NCBI GenBank assembly: GCA_947470005.1
Contig: CANISA010000033.1
Span: 1 to 10,103 of the forward strand
Direction of reading: 5' to 3'
Source of the DNA: Legionellaceae bacterium
Lineage (GTDB): Bacteria > Pseudomonadota > Gammaproteobacteria > Legionellales > Legionellaceae
DNA: 10,103 nt
A program made the position numbers and the translations under genes. Position 1 is the first letter of the stretch; the number at the start of each line of letters is the position of its first letter. Below the pieces are notes generated by a model, which was not told the DNA's origin, did not search any database, and saw only the letters and a program-made list of their open reading frames with translations. Below are positions 1-5,289 of the stretch, in pieces.

Positions 1-1
1 A

Positions 2-403
2 GATAAATCATCTGAAAGCAGAAGCACCAGTTGCGCTCTGCACTCATCCACGCTGTTGGAGGCGCTGTCCAACTTGCATTCTGTACCCGAGATCGCACAA
101 GAGAACGAGAAACGAGCATCTGAATTTGTCGTTCAGACTGCTGACTCCAATCGAACAACAGATCTCTTAATGGTCAATGCTTTTGGGCAAAGAATGCTAG
201 AGGATACAGCCTCGATAGATGTTCTAGATATTATATATATATATCTAGAACTATCATTAGAAGCACAAGAGAAATTAGTCAAGCTATGGCAACCGGATGA
301 GATCCGCATGCTATTAGAAAAAATTCCTGATGAGCCGAATTTTCAAGAATTCAAACTAGCTTTAGAAAACAATCTGGATTCTACTTCCACTTTATGTCCT
401 TAA
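2..403 (+). CDS. 3' end of an unrecognised protein gene (5' partial)
   Basis: The frame is open from base 2 to a TAA at 401-403, so 133 codons are visible and the true start probably lies upstream of the window. The first internal start-like codon (TTG at 56) has no ribosome binding site and the next in-frame ATG is only at 170, which supports reading this as a C-terminal fragment. The visible part is hydrophilic and acidic, with no signal peptide or membrane segment. Its second half looks helical, with Leu/Glu-rich stretches such as LEAQEKLVKLW and IRMLLEKIP. I recognise no domain. In a Legionellales-like genome an orphan helical, charged C-terminus could belong to a secreted effector, but nothing here demonstrates that. 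A long AT-rich palindrome (221-251) lies inside the frame and encodes the Ile/Tyr-rich stretch DIIYIYLEL. Confidence 0.55.
   Translation, partial: DKSSESRSTSCALHSSTLLEALSNLHSVPEIAQENEKRASEFVVQTADSNRTTDLLMVNAFGQRMLEDTASIDVLDIIYIYLELSLEAQEKLVKLWQPDEIRMLLEKIPDEPNFQEFKLALENNLDSTSTLCP
221..251. repeat. Perfect 11-bp inverted repeat with alternating AT centre
   Basis: The arm GTTCTAGATAT (221-231) is matched exactly by its reverse complement ATATCTAGAAC (241-251) across a 9-base alternating T/A spacer. Each arm also contains the palindrome TCTAGA. It lies inside the partial reading frame at the left end. As DNA it could extrude as a cruciform; as RNA it would form a long AU-rich hairpin. No known site type was recognised. 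Confidence 0.8.
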
Positions 404-536
404 TTTACATTGTTGCGCCTATCGGTTCTTGGCCTCTCCCCAGCACGTCATCCTGAAATCGGTGTAGCCGCTTGAAGGATCTCCTGAATGTTTATAGCGG
501 GCGGAAAATCCAGACCATTTTAACAAAAAATTAAGA

Positions 537-542
537 TATAAT
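537..542 (+). promoter_or_regulatory. Consensus -10 box TATAAT ahead of the GC-rich block
   Basis: A perfect TATAAT lies in AT-rich sequence about 30 bases before the first stem of the structured block. No good -35 hexamer sits 16-18 bases upstream (the bases there read ACCATT) and there is no TG extension, so promoter activity is uncertain. A start near 549 would place the whole folded block inside the transcript. Confidence 0.3.
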
Positions 543-565
543 TTCTCGCTCAATTTCTGTTATCA

Positions 566-696
566 TTAAGCCACGGTACAGCCGGGGACGGCGATGACCG
601 TGACGTGATTCCGGTATCCAGCTGAAGGGCCTGAGCCCCAGGCTACCCTGCGGACACCGGAGATGTGAGAGGACGGGGTCCTAACGGCCCCCCCCT
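566..696 (+). ncRNA. Candidate structured RNA, class unknown
   Basis: On the plus strand, CACGGT (572-577) pairs with ACCGTG (597-602). Nested inside, GCCG (581-584) pairs with CGGC (589-592), closing the tetraloop GGGA, which fits the GNRA pattern. A second stem pairs CCGGT (611-615) and TCC (617-619) with GGA (652-654) and ACCGG (656-660), interrupted by one A/C mismatch. Inside it GGGC (627-630) pairs with GCCC (635-638), flanked by CTG/CAG. A third hairpin pairs 675-680 with 686-691. An alternative, GGAC (671-674) with GTCC (678-681), is mutually exclusive with it. GGA triplets recur (586-588, 652-654, 659-661, 671-673), a feature of CsrA-sequestering RNAs, but they are not all in loops. 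Strand and boundaries are inferred; a minus-strand aroK 3' UTR is the main alternative. Confidence 0.35.
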
Positions 697-715
697 TACT
701 CAACAGCGTTGCGTC

Positions 716-1243
716 TTACTTCTCGCCATAAATATATTTGACTATATTATTGGCAACAGCTTTCACCGTTAATTTATCTGTTTCAAAACTCACGTCAGCC
801 AATTCTTCATAATATGGCTCTCGCTCATCGCGCAAACTAACCAGTCGACCTTCTAGATCGTCCGTCTGTAACAGCGGGCGTTTGGTGTCCCGCTTGGTGC
901 GCTCAAACTGCTGTTGCAGTGAGGTTTTTAGGTAAATCACCGTGCCACGTCCAGCCAAGGCATTTCGATTTTCAGGTGTCATCACAACACCACCACCGGT
1001 CGCAAGAACAATGTTGCTTTTTTGAGTTAACTCATCAATCACTTTTTGCTCTCGACGACGAAACCCTTCTTCCCCTTCAACATCAAATATCCAGGAAATA
1101 TCAGCGCCTGCTCGTTCTTCAATCACTTCATCTGAATCGTAAAACTCCAATTTAATTTCTTTTGCCAAAGTACGGCCGATGGTGCTTTTTCCAGCCCCCA
1201 TGGGCCCAATGAGAAATATATTTCGTACTTTAACGATGCTCAT
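716..1243 (-). CDS. aroK: Shikimate kinase AroK
   Basis: AroK phosphorylates shikimate with ATP to shikimate 3-phosphate in the cytoplasmic chorismate pathway to aromatic amino acids and folate. The 175-residue protein has the family's usual length. The Walker A loop GPMGAGKST is at residues 13-21, the shikimate-binding DSD motif at 36-38, GEEGFRRRE at 57-65, the Gly-rich LATGGG at 80-85 and the lid segment with RPLL at 122-125. The ATG at 1243 is favoured because an upstream in-frame ATG is followed immediately by a stop. Its best ribosome-binding-like sequence, AAGGGG on the minus strand, is 13 bases away, which is long. AroK is often followed by aroB; here the gene stands alone between non-coding stretches. 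A candidate aromatic-rich leader ORF ends 18 bases upstream, so translation may be coupled. Confidence 0.95.
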   Translation of the reverse strand: MSIVKVRNIFLIGPMGAGKSTIGRTLAKEIKLEFYDSDEVIEERAGADISWIFDVEGEEGFRRREQKVIDELTQKSNIVLATGGGVVMTPENRNALAGRGTVIYLKTSLQQQFERTKRDTKRPLLQTDDLEGRLVSLRDEREPYYEELADVSFETDKLTVKAVANNIVKYIYGEK

Positions 1244-1261
1244 TTTTAATCACATACCCCT

Positions 1262-1333
1262 TCAACTTAAACATGGACCCCATGCGTATCCTCCGATCAT
1301 CCAATGGAACAGATGTGTGAAAAACGCTAGCAT
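1262..1333 (-). CDS. Candidate aromatic-rich leader peptide before aroK
   Basis: A 23-residue ORF runs from ATG (1333-1331) to TGA (1264-1262). It is preceded by a perfect AGGAGG (plus strand CCTCCT, 1344-1349) at 10-base spacing and, about 50 bases earlier, by an extended -10 promoter element. It begins MLAFFTHLFHW and contains three Phe, two Trp and one Tyr, an unusually aromatic content directly upstream of a gene for aromatic biosynthesis. This resembles amino-acid leader peptides such as those of trp and phe operons. Against this, the aromatic codons are scattered rather than consecutive, and only 18 bases separate its stop from the aroK ATG, too little for a classical attenuator hairpin. 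Translational coupling is a simpler alternative. It could also be a chance ORF. Confidence 0.35.
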   Translation of the reverse strand: MLAFFTHLFHWMIGGYAWGPCLS

Positions 1334-1388
1334 GAGTTTTCTTCCTCCTGCATGCCCCGTGATCAATAGAGCAACCCCGACACACTCT

Positions 1389-1397
1389 TTTATAGCA
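1389..1397 (-). promoter_or_regulatory. Extended -10 element for the aroK transcript
   Basis: On the minus strand the sequence reads TGCTATAAA, a TGn extension plus a 5/6 match to TATAAT. No good -35 is visible (ACGTAA on the plus strand at 1411-1416 is weak), but extended -10 promoters can do without one. Transcription would begin near 1382 and cover the small leader ORF and aroK. Confidence 0.4.
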
Positions 1398-1472
1398 GAG
1401 TCTGATATTAACGTAACTTACTAAAAATTGGAAATAATAACCCTGCTTTATCCTGTCTATCTGTTGATGCGC

Positions 1473-1501
1473 TTGCAGGCATTGGATCAATTCAATATAT
1501 T
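1473..1501 (+). promoter_or_regulatory. Candidate promoter for the small ORF at 1535
   Basis: TTGCAG (1473-1478) and TATATT (1496-1501) are separated by exactly 17 bases. The -10 matches consensus at 5 of 6 bases and the -35 at 3 of 6. A start near 1508 would give a leader of about 27 bases containing the AGGGAG ribosome binding site. Confidence 0.35.
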
Positions 1502-1534
1502 CAAAGCAATCAGGTGATGTTCAACAGGGAGTTC

Positions 1535-1669
1535 ATGATGAACAACGTAGAGGATCTCCTGCGTCCACTGGTCGCCAGTTATAGTACGCTATCAACCATA
1601 AAAACAAATGGAAATAAGAACAGTAAAAAAAATAAGCAGAGCCATGGCTATGGCCCGTTTGATACGTAA
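1535..1669 (+). CDS. Candidate small protein, 44 residues, function unknown
   Basis: The ORF starts with two consecutive ATGs (1535 and 1538) and ends at TAA (1667-1669). AGGGAG at 1526-1531 sits 3 bases before the first ATG and 6 before the second, so the second start is favoured (43 residues). A 17-bp-spaced promoter-like pair lies just upstream. The peptide starts MMNNVEDLLRPLVASY, which looks helical. It then turns strongly basic and polar (TNGNKNSKKNKQSHGYG), with no signal peptide or membrane segment. GTTCA (1531-1535) and TGAAC (1539-1543) form an inverted repeat around the start codons, which might mask initiation. The gene would run convergently toward dnaQ. I recognise no family. 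The combination of start signals makes it better than a random frame, but conservation is untested. Confidence 0.35.
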   Translation: MMNNVEDLLRPLVASYSTLSTIKTNGNKNSKKNKQSHGYGPFDT

Positions 1670-1671
1670 TC

Positions 1672-1690
1672 ACGGCCGCGGACCGTTTAA
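1672..1690 (+). terminator. Weak hairpin between the small ORF and the dnaQ end
   Basis: ACGG (1672-1675) can pair with CCGT (1683-1686) around CCGCGGA, followed by TTTAA on the plus strand. The stem is short and the T-run is only three bases, so it is at best a weak terminator for the small ORF. Confidence 0.2.
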
Positions 1691-2373
1691 TGCTTCGTTG
1701 ATTTTTTCTGTAACCACTGCATAAACGCCTCATGCGAAACCAACTCTTCATCTGTTGCAAAATAGACGGGGGAGTTGCTTCTGAGTTGATCTGGCAAGGC
1801 TTCTGCCTTCGTCTGCACGTGCCGTGCTTCTGATGCATCGTCGCCAAACAAATCAATTTGCCCACCAGTCATAGCAAGGTAAACAAATGTTAATAATTCC
1901 GCATCCAACAGCGCGCCATGTAACTCACGATTGGCATTGTTAACGCCATAGCGTTTACATAATGCATCCAGGTTGTTTCGCTGCCCCGGGTGTTTTTGTC
2001 TGGCCAAAACCAAGGTGTCTAATACGTCGCAGTGCGCGTCAAGCGACTTTTGTCCTTTTACACGCGTTAATTCTGCATTTAAAAAACCCACATCAAACGG
2101 TGCGTTGTGGATAATAAGCTCCGCACCATCAATAAAATCAATTAATTTCTCAACAACTTGACTGAAAAGAGGCTTGTCTTGCAGGAACTTCGTACTCAGG
2201 CCATGGACTTTAAACGCCCCTTCGTCCACATCACGTTCAGGATTTAAATAAGTATGAAACTGATGGCCCGTGAGTCTCCGATTGACTAACTCCAAACAAC
2301 CCACTTCAATCACCCGATGACCTAACGCAGGAGCAAGCCCTGTGGTTTCTGTATCCAATACAATTTGACGCAT
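1687..2373 (-). CDS. dnaQ: DNA polymerase III epsilon subunit, 3'-5' proofreading exonuclease
   Basis: DnaQ removes misincorporated bases as the epsilon subunit of the Pol III core. The 228-residue protein shows the DEDDh exonuclease motifs. Exo I is DTETTGL with Asp7 and Glu9, Exo II is HNAPFDVGFLN with Asp94, and Exo III is HGALLDAELL with His152 and Asp157. These match E. coli Asp12, Glu14, Asp103, His162 and Asp167 in order and spacing. After the domain, QIDLF at 172-176 fits the sliding-clamp-binding pentapeptide. The remaining tail would hold the alpha-binding segment. It follows rnhA after 7 bases, and its likely ribosome binding site GGAG lies in the last codons of rnhA, so the two form an operon with coupled translation. 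Confidence 0.95.
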   Translation of the reverse strand: MRQIVLDTETTGLAPALGHRVIEVGCLELVNRRLTGHQFHTYLNPERDVDEGAFKVHGLSTKFLQDKPLFSQVVEKLIDFIDGAELIIHNAPFDVGFLNAELTRVKGQKSLDAHCDVLDTLVLARQKHPGQRNNLDALCKRYGVNNANRELHGALLDAELLTFVYLAMTGGQIDLFGDDASEARHVQTKAEALPDQLRSNSPVYFATDEELVSHEAFMQWLQKKSTKH

Positions 2374-2380
2374 TGCTCAT

Positions 2381-2827
2381 TTACTCCACACTGGATTGCA
2401 ATAGCTCATCAATGGCTTGATTTGCTAGCGCATCTGCACGTTCATTCTCTGGATGACCCGAGTGGCCCTTGACCCAATGCCAACTGATTTGATGCTCTGT
2501 CGCGAGCGCATCTAATCGTTGCCACAAATCGATGTTTTTAACCGGTTGTTTGCTTGCGTTTCGCCATCCCTTTTTTTTCCATTGGGACAACCACGTCATC
2601 ATCCCCAAGCGCAAGTACTGCGAATCAGTGTACAACTCAACCTCACAGGGACGGGTTAACACGGCTAATGCCTCAATCGCGGCCGTTAACTCCATGCGAT
2701 TATTCGTCGTGTGAGCCTCGCTTCCACGCAGTGTTTTTTCAGTGCCATTCTGGCGTAGTAACGCGCCCCAACCCCCGGGGCCAGGATTACCTTTACACGC
2801 ACCATCGGTGAATATTTCAATCGCCAT
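2381..2827 (-). CDS. rnhA: Ribonuclease HI
   Basis: RNase HI cuts the RNA strand of RNA:DNA hybrids, removing R-loops and primers. The 148-residue protein is close to the usual length of about 155. It opens with IEIFTDGACKGNPGPGGWGA, and the catalytic acids are Asp8, Glu46 (NNRMEL), Asp68 (YTDSQY) and Asp132 (NERADALA). His122 lies in the flexible loop WVKGHSGH, and the basic Trp-rich handle (WLSQWKKKGWR) is intact. These correspond to E. coli Asp10, Glu48, Asp70, Asp134 and His124. It heads a two-gene operon with dnaQ, a pairing common in gammaproteobacteria, though E. coli has the two divergent. Its start faces a divergent transporter gene across a short shared regulatory region. Confidence 0.96.
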   Translation of the reverse strand: MAIEIFTDGACKGNPGPGGWGALLRQNGTEKTLRGSEAHTTNNRMELTAAIEALAVLTRPCEVELYTDSQYLRLGMMTWLSQWKKKGWRNASKQPVKNIDLWQRLDALATEHQISWHWVKGHSGHPENERADALANQAIDELLQSSVE

Positions 2828-2860
2828 CGGTCACTCGTCTAGACGCCTTATCAACCGAAA

Positions 2861-2869
2861 ATTGTATCA
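2861..2869 (-). promoter_or_regulatory. Extended -10 element for rnhA-dnaQ
   Basis: The minus strand reads TGATACAAT, a TGn extension with a 5/6 match to TATAAT. A start near 2854 would leave a leader of about 27 bases before the rnhA ATG. No convincing -35 is seen. It lies in the 103-base divergent spacer shared with the transporter. Confidence 0.4.
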
Positions 2870-2890
2870 TGTTGTGAGGCAAACAAACAC

Positions 2891-2896
2891 TATGAT
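2891..2896 (+). promoter_or_regulatory. Candidate -10 box for the POT transporter
   Basis: TATGAT matches consensus at 5 of 6 bases and lies 34 bases before the GTG chosen as the transporter start. The upstream -35 position is poor. If used, transcription begins near 2903, after the in-frame ATG at 2892, which argues against that ATG as the start. Confidence 0.3.
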
Positions 2897-2930
2897 AGAC
2901 TGTTTCTTCTGTCGAAAAAAAAGGTACCCT

Positions 2931-4394
2931 GTGAAAACAACACCCCATCAACACCCCCCTTCACTTGGGATTTTTTTCGCCACGGAAATGTGGGAACGCT
3001 ATGGATTTTATGTCGTGCAAACACTGTTGGCACTCTACTTGGCCTTGCATTTCAAATGGCCGGACAAACAAGTGTATGCATTGGTTGGTTCATTTACCGC
3101 ACTCACGTACATATCCCCCGTGGTGGGAGGATGGATTGCTGATCACTTAATAGGTCAAAAACGAAGCACACTACTGGGTGCTTTGTTTTTATTTATGAGC
3201 TATTTGCTCCTTAGTTTTAACGCGTCCGGGTGCACCTTGACCCTCTCTTTGGCCGGAATTGCCGTTGGGACGGGCCTACTTAAGTCTAATATTTCATCCC
3301 TTCTCGGCAACGAGTACCCCATCAATTCTCCCAGCCGAGAAAGTGGTTTTACGATCTTTTACATGGGGATAACAACTGGAATTATCTTAGGCACCACGCT
3401 TCCGAGCACCCTCAATGCTCATTTTGGTTGGTCCATGCCGTTTACTAGTGCAGCCTTAGGTATTTTAATTGCATTAACCGTGTTTTCGTGGGGCATCCAT
3501 CGATACGCCATTCACGACTATCACCCTTATCAATATAACCTTAAAAAATCCATACAAGCCGCGTTGATGATCGTCGCCATGTGGTCAATGGCTTACCTCG
3601 TGTTGAATTGCCCAGCCTTGGCCAATGGCGCCTTTATCACGACCGTTGTTCTATCGCTGACCTACTTGCTTTATGCAGCGTATGCTGAACCACCACAGCA
3701 AGCAAGGCAAACACTCGCAATTGCCTTGCTGTGTATTATTTCAGTCATGTTTTGGGCGTTCTATTTTCAAATGTTCTTATCGCTGACCTTGTTTATTGTA
3801 CGCGTTGTTAAACCAACCCTTGCAGGCATGCCTTTTCCTCCGCCGTATTACGTCGGTATGCAAAGCATTGGCATGATTGTGATTGGTTGCTTCTTAGCTC
3901 GTAAAAAATCCCACACCAATGCAAGTCAACAAGGCATCCGCTCAGGGAATAAATTTGTGCTCTCGATGGGCATGATGACCTTGGCTTACGGGTGCATTGC
4001 ACTGGCGGCTCACCAAGACCTGAATTCAAGCAACCTTCTTTTACCCATCACAATTATTCCCGCCTACCTCTTGATCTCATTGGCTGAGTTATTGTTATCC
4101 CCTGTCGGGCTGTGTGCGGTGACCCTCTTGGCCAGTCGTAAAAAAGTCAGCACCATGATGGGGATTTTTTTCGTCTCACTCGGAATCGGTGGCTTTTTGT
4201 CAGGAAAACTCGCGGGATTAACCTCCACCCCACTTGGAGAGCCAGACCTTCTTATTCTCAAAGCACATTATGCGGCATCATTTACGTATTTACTGGAAAT
4301 ATTGTGCATCGCATTCATCGTCTCCGCAGGCTTGAATTACGCGATTAGACGCTTGATGACAGATCATAAATCATCGCTTACGGGAAGCAAGTAG
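2931..4394 (+). CDS. POT/PTR2-family proton-coupled peptide transporter
   Basis: This inner-membrane major-facilitator protein probably imports di- and tripeptides with protons. From GTG at 2931 it is 487 residues, typical for bacterial POTs. AAGG at 2921-2924 gives a well-spaced ribosome binding site. The frame extends upstream to 2742, but that part overlaps rnhA and reads as spacer. Visible motifs are the TM1 proton-coupling motif E-x-x-E-R (Glu19 to Arg23, EMWERYGFY), GGWIADHLIG at 66-75 after TM2, the TM4 segment LLKSNISSLLG (Lys118) and FTIFYMGITTG at 140-150, the PTR2 second signature. Many hydrophobic helices follow to the C-terminus. Two deviations stand out: His replaces the usual Arg after the loop Asp, and Thr replaces the usual Asn in the second signature. 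The exact substrate cannot be told from sequence. Confidence 0.9.
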   Translation: MKTTPHQHPPSLGIFFATEMWERYGFYVVQTLLALYLALHFKWPDKQVYALVGSFTALTYISPVVGGWIADHLIGQKRSTLLGALFLFMSYLLLSFNASGCTLTLSLAGIAVGTGLLKSNISSLLGNEYPINSPSRESGFTIFYMGITTGIILGTTLPSTLNAHFGWSMPFTSAALGILIALTVFSWGIHRYAIHDYHPYQYNLKKSIQAALMIVAMWSMAYLVLNCPALANGAFITTVVLSLTYLLYAAYAEPPQQARQTLAIALLCIISVMFWAFYFQMFLSLTLFIVRVVKPTLAGMPFPPPYYVGMQSIGMIVIGCFLARKKSHTNASQQGIRSGNKFVLSMGMMTLAYGCIALAAHQDLNSSNLLLPITIIPAYLLISLAELLLSPVGLCAVTLLASRKKVSTMMGIFFVSLGIGGFLSGKLAGLTSTPLGEPDLLILKAHYAASFTYLLEILCIAFIVSAGLNYAIRRLMTDHKSSLTGSK

Positions 4395-4396
4395 TT

Positions 4397-4402
4397 TATA
4401 AT
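4397..4402 (+). promoter_or_regulatory. Consensus -10 box before the beta-barrel gene
   Basis: A perfect TATAAT starts three bases after the transporter stop and 40 bases before the GTG of the barrel gene. The corresponding -35 falls in the end of the transporter gene (TCGCTT) and is weak. It suggests the barrel gene can be transcribed on its own. Confidence 0.35.
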
Positions 4403-4441
4403 GTCTATTAATATCATGAACCTAAACTATAGGAAAATATT

Positions 4442-5161
4442 GTGAAGAAAACAATCATAAAAACAGCAATCACTGCACTAACCTATTGCTCCATCGGGCA
4501 TGCGGGTAACATGGGGCCTGTTTCCGCTCAAATGATCTCGAGCTCTATCCCTTTTGTTAATCTAGAGGGCTCTTACACGTGGAATCAATCGACTGCTTTT
4601 ATCCTGAACAACCATTATCCTGATCAAGTGAATCAACCTTGGGGAGGACGCCTTGCCGGTGGTTTTGTTCACCCCTTTTCTGAACGACTTCGTTTTAGTG
4701 GCGAATTTGGTGGGGGTTATTACGGCAGTGAAAAGATGAATATCCCGGTTCTTGATTGGAGTAGTCGACGATCAATTGATGGATATGACTTGCTGATGGG
4801 GGCTCTTTATAAAATTCATCAGGTTGATGTGTTTGGTCAGGTGGGTGCCATGGCTCAAAATTATCGCGTAAGCATCTCTAAAGACAATGCGAAGATCATG
4901 CCTGGAGGACTTCTCAATGGATTTACCACGATGAAACACAATGTCACACAAATCTTACCGGAGATTAAAACGGGAGCGATTTATAATCTAAATAATAATT
5001 GGGGTGTATCCCTTGCTTATATGCATGTTTTTGGCTCCAATATGCAGGGTGCGTTTACGAAGAGTGCAACGTCTGGTGGCATCACCATTAATGGTGAAAG
5101 CAATACACAAAATCCAACGCTTGACTCAATACTGTTCGGTCTCCGTTATAATATTGCGTGA
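4442..5161 (+). CDS. Outer-membrane beta-barrel protein, Legionella-type
   Basis: The 239-residue product starts with a signal peptide (MKKTIIKTAITALTYC...) with a likely cleavage after SIGHA at residue 21, leaving GNMGPV at the mature N-terminus. That 'G-x-M-G-P-V' start is a hallmark I associate with Legionella-family barrel proteins. The rest alternates polar and hydrophobic residues with aromatic belts typical of about eight strands, for example FVNLEGSYTW, RLAGGFVHPF, FSGEFGGGYYG, DVFGQVGAMAQNY, GVSLAYMHVFG and the last strand ILFGLRYNIA. It lacks a C-terminal Phe, ending in Ala after a strand that otherwise suits BAM recognition. The GTG start has AGGA at 4431-4434 with 7-base spacing. 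The specific role (porin, adhesin or structural) is not apparent. It sits between a peptide transporter and a secreted His-rich protein, all on one strand. Confidence 0.8.
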   Translation: MKKTIIKTAITALTYCSIGHAGNMGPVSAQMISSSIPFVNLEGSYTWNQSTAFILNNHYPDQVNQPWGGRLAGGFVHPFSERLRFSGEFGGGYYGSEKMNIPVLDWSSRRSIDGYDLLMGALYKIHQVDVFGQVGAMAQNYRVSISKDNAKIMPGGLLNGFTTMKHNVTQILPEIKTGAIYNLNNNWGVSLAYMHVFGSNMQGAFTKSATSGGITINGESNTQNPTLDSILFGLRYNIA

Positions 5162-5224
5162 TGTTTGATGGTCGACAAGAAGTCCTAGCATGCTGGAAGA
5201 AATTAGCCTATATTCGTTGAACGG

Positions 5225-5264
5225 TGTGATTGACTTATTCATTGCTTAATCACATCTCGTTTTT
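5225..5264 (+). terminator. Hairpin with T-run after the barrel gene, or an operator-like palindrome
   Basis: TGTGATT (5225-5231) pairs perfectly with AATCACA (5248-5254) across a 16-base loop, followed after five bases by five T (5260-5264). It could terminate the barrel-gene transcript, though the loop is large and the stem AT-rich. Its position 35 bases before the next start also allows an operator role. The TGTGA/TCACA half-sites resemble CRP but are far too widely spaced. Confidence 0.35.
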
Positions 5265-5289
5265 ATTAATCATATGACAGGAGTTTTTG

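Larger units (their letters stand above)
404..715. other. Gene-free spacer containing a GC-rich structured block
   Basis: No convincing reading frame exists here on either strand. The left part (404-565) is ordinary sequence ending in an AT-rich stretch with a consensus -10 box. The right part (about 572-695) is abruptly GC-rich and full of short self-complementary segments, including a run of eight C at 688-695. It does not look like tRNA, rRNA, SRP RNA, 6S RNA or RNase P RNA. The spacer separates the convergent ends of the left partial gene and aroK, so both could terminate in it, but there is no stem followed by a T-run on either strand. Confidence 0.7.
1244..1686. other. 443-base spacer between aroK and dnaQ with two candidate small ORFs
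   Basis: No known gene fits here. An 86-codon minus-strand frame (1230-1490) opens with a TTG lacking a ribosome binding site and overlaps aroK, so I treat it as chance. Two much shorter frames have better start signals: a 23-residue minus-strand ORF (1262-1333) and a 44-residue plus-strand ORF (1535-1669), listed separately. The stretch between them, about 1400-1470, shows nothing but AT-rich DNA. Confidence 0.6.

Noticed and set aside
566..700. tRNA, SRP RNA, 6S RNA or RNase P RNA in the GC-rich block
   Set aside because: No T-loop or acceptor pairing for tRNA, and none of the invariant segments of the other RNAs, could be found on either strand.
1230..1490. 86-codon minus-strand frame upstream of and overlapping aroK
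   Set aside because: It starts at a TTG without a ribosome binding site, has no recognisable protein features and overlaps aroK by 14 bases. The short AGGAGG-led ORF in another frame is the better candidate here.
1533..1865. 110-codon minus-strand frame overlapping dnaQ
   Set aside because: It is an out-of-frame shadow of the dnaQ 3' end with no ribosome binding site and low-complexity basic composition.
2742..2930. Long N-terminal extension of the POT transporter
   Set aside because: The first part lies antisense within rnhA and the rest is divergent promoter DNA. Homology of the POT N-terminus begins just after GTG 2931, which has a spaced AAGG.
5225..5254. CRP binding site
   Set aside because: TGTGA and TCACA are separated by 20 bases, whereas the CRP site needs 6.
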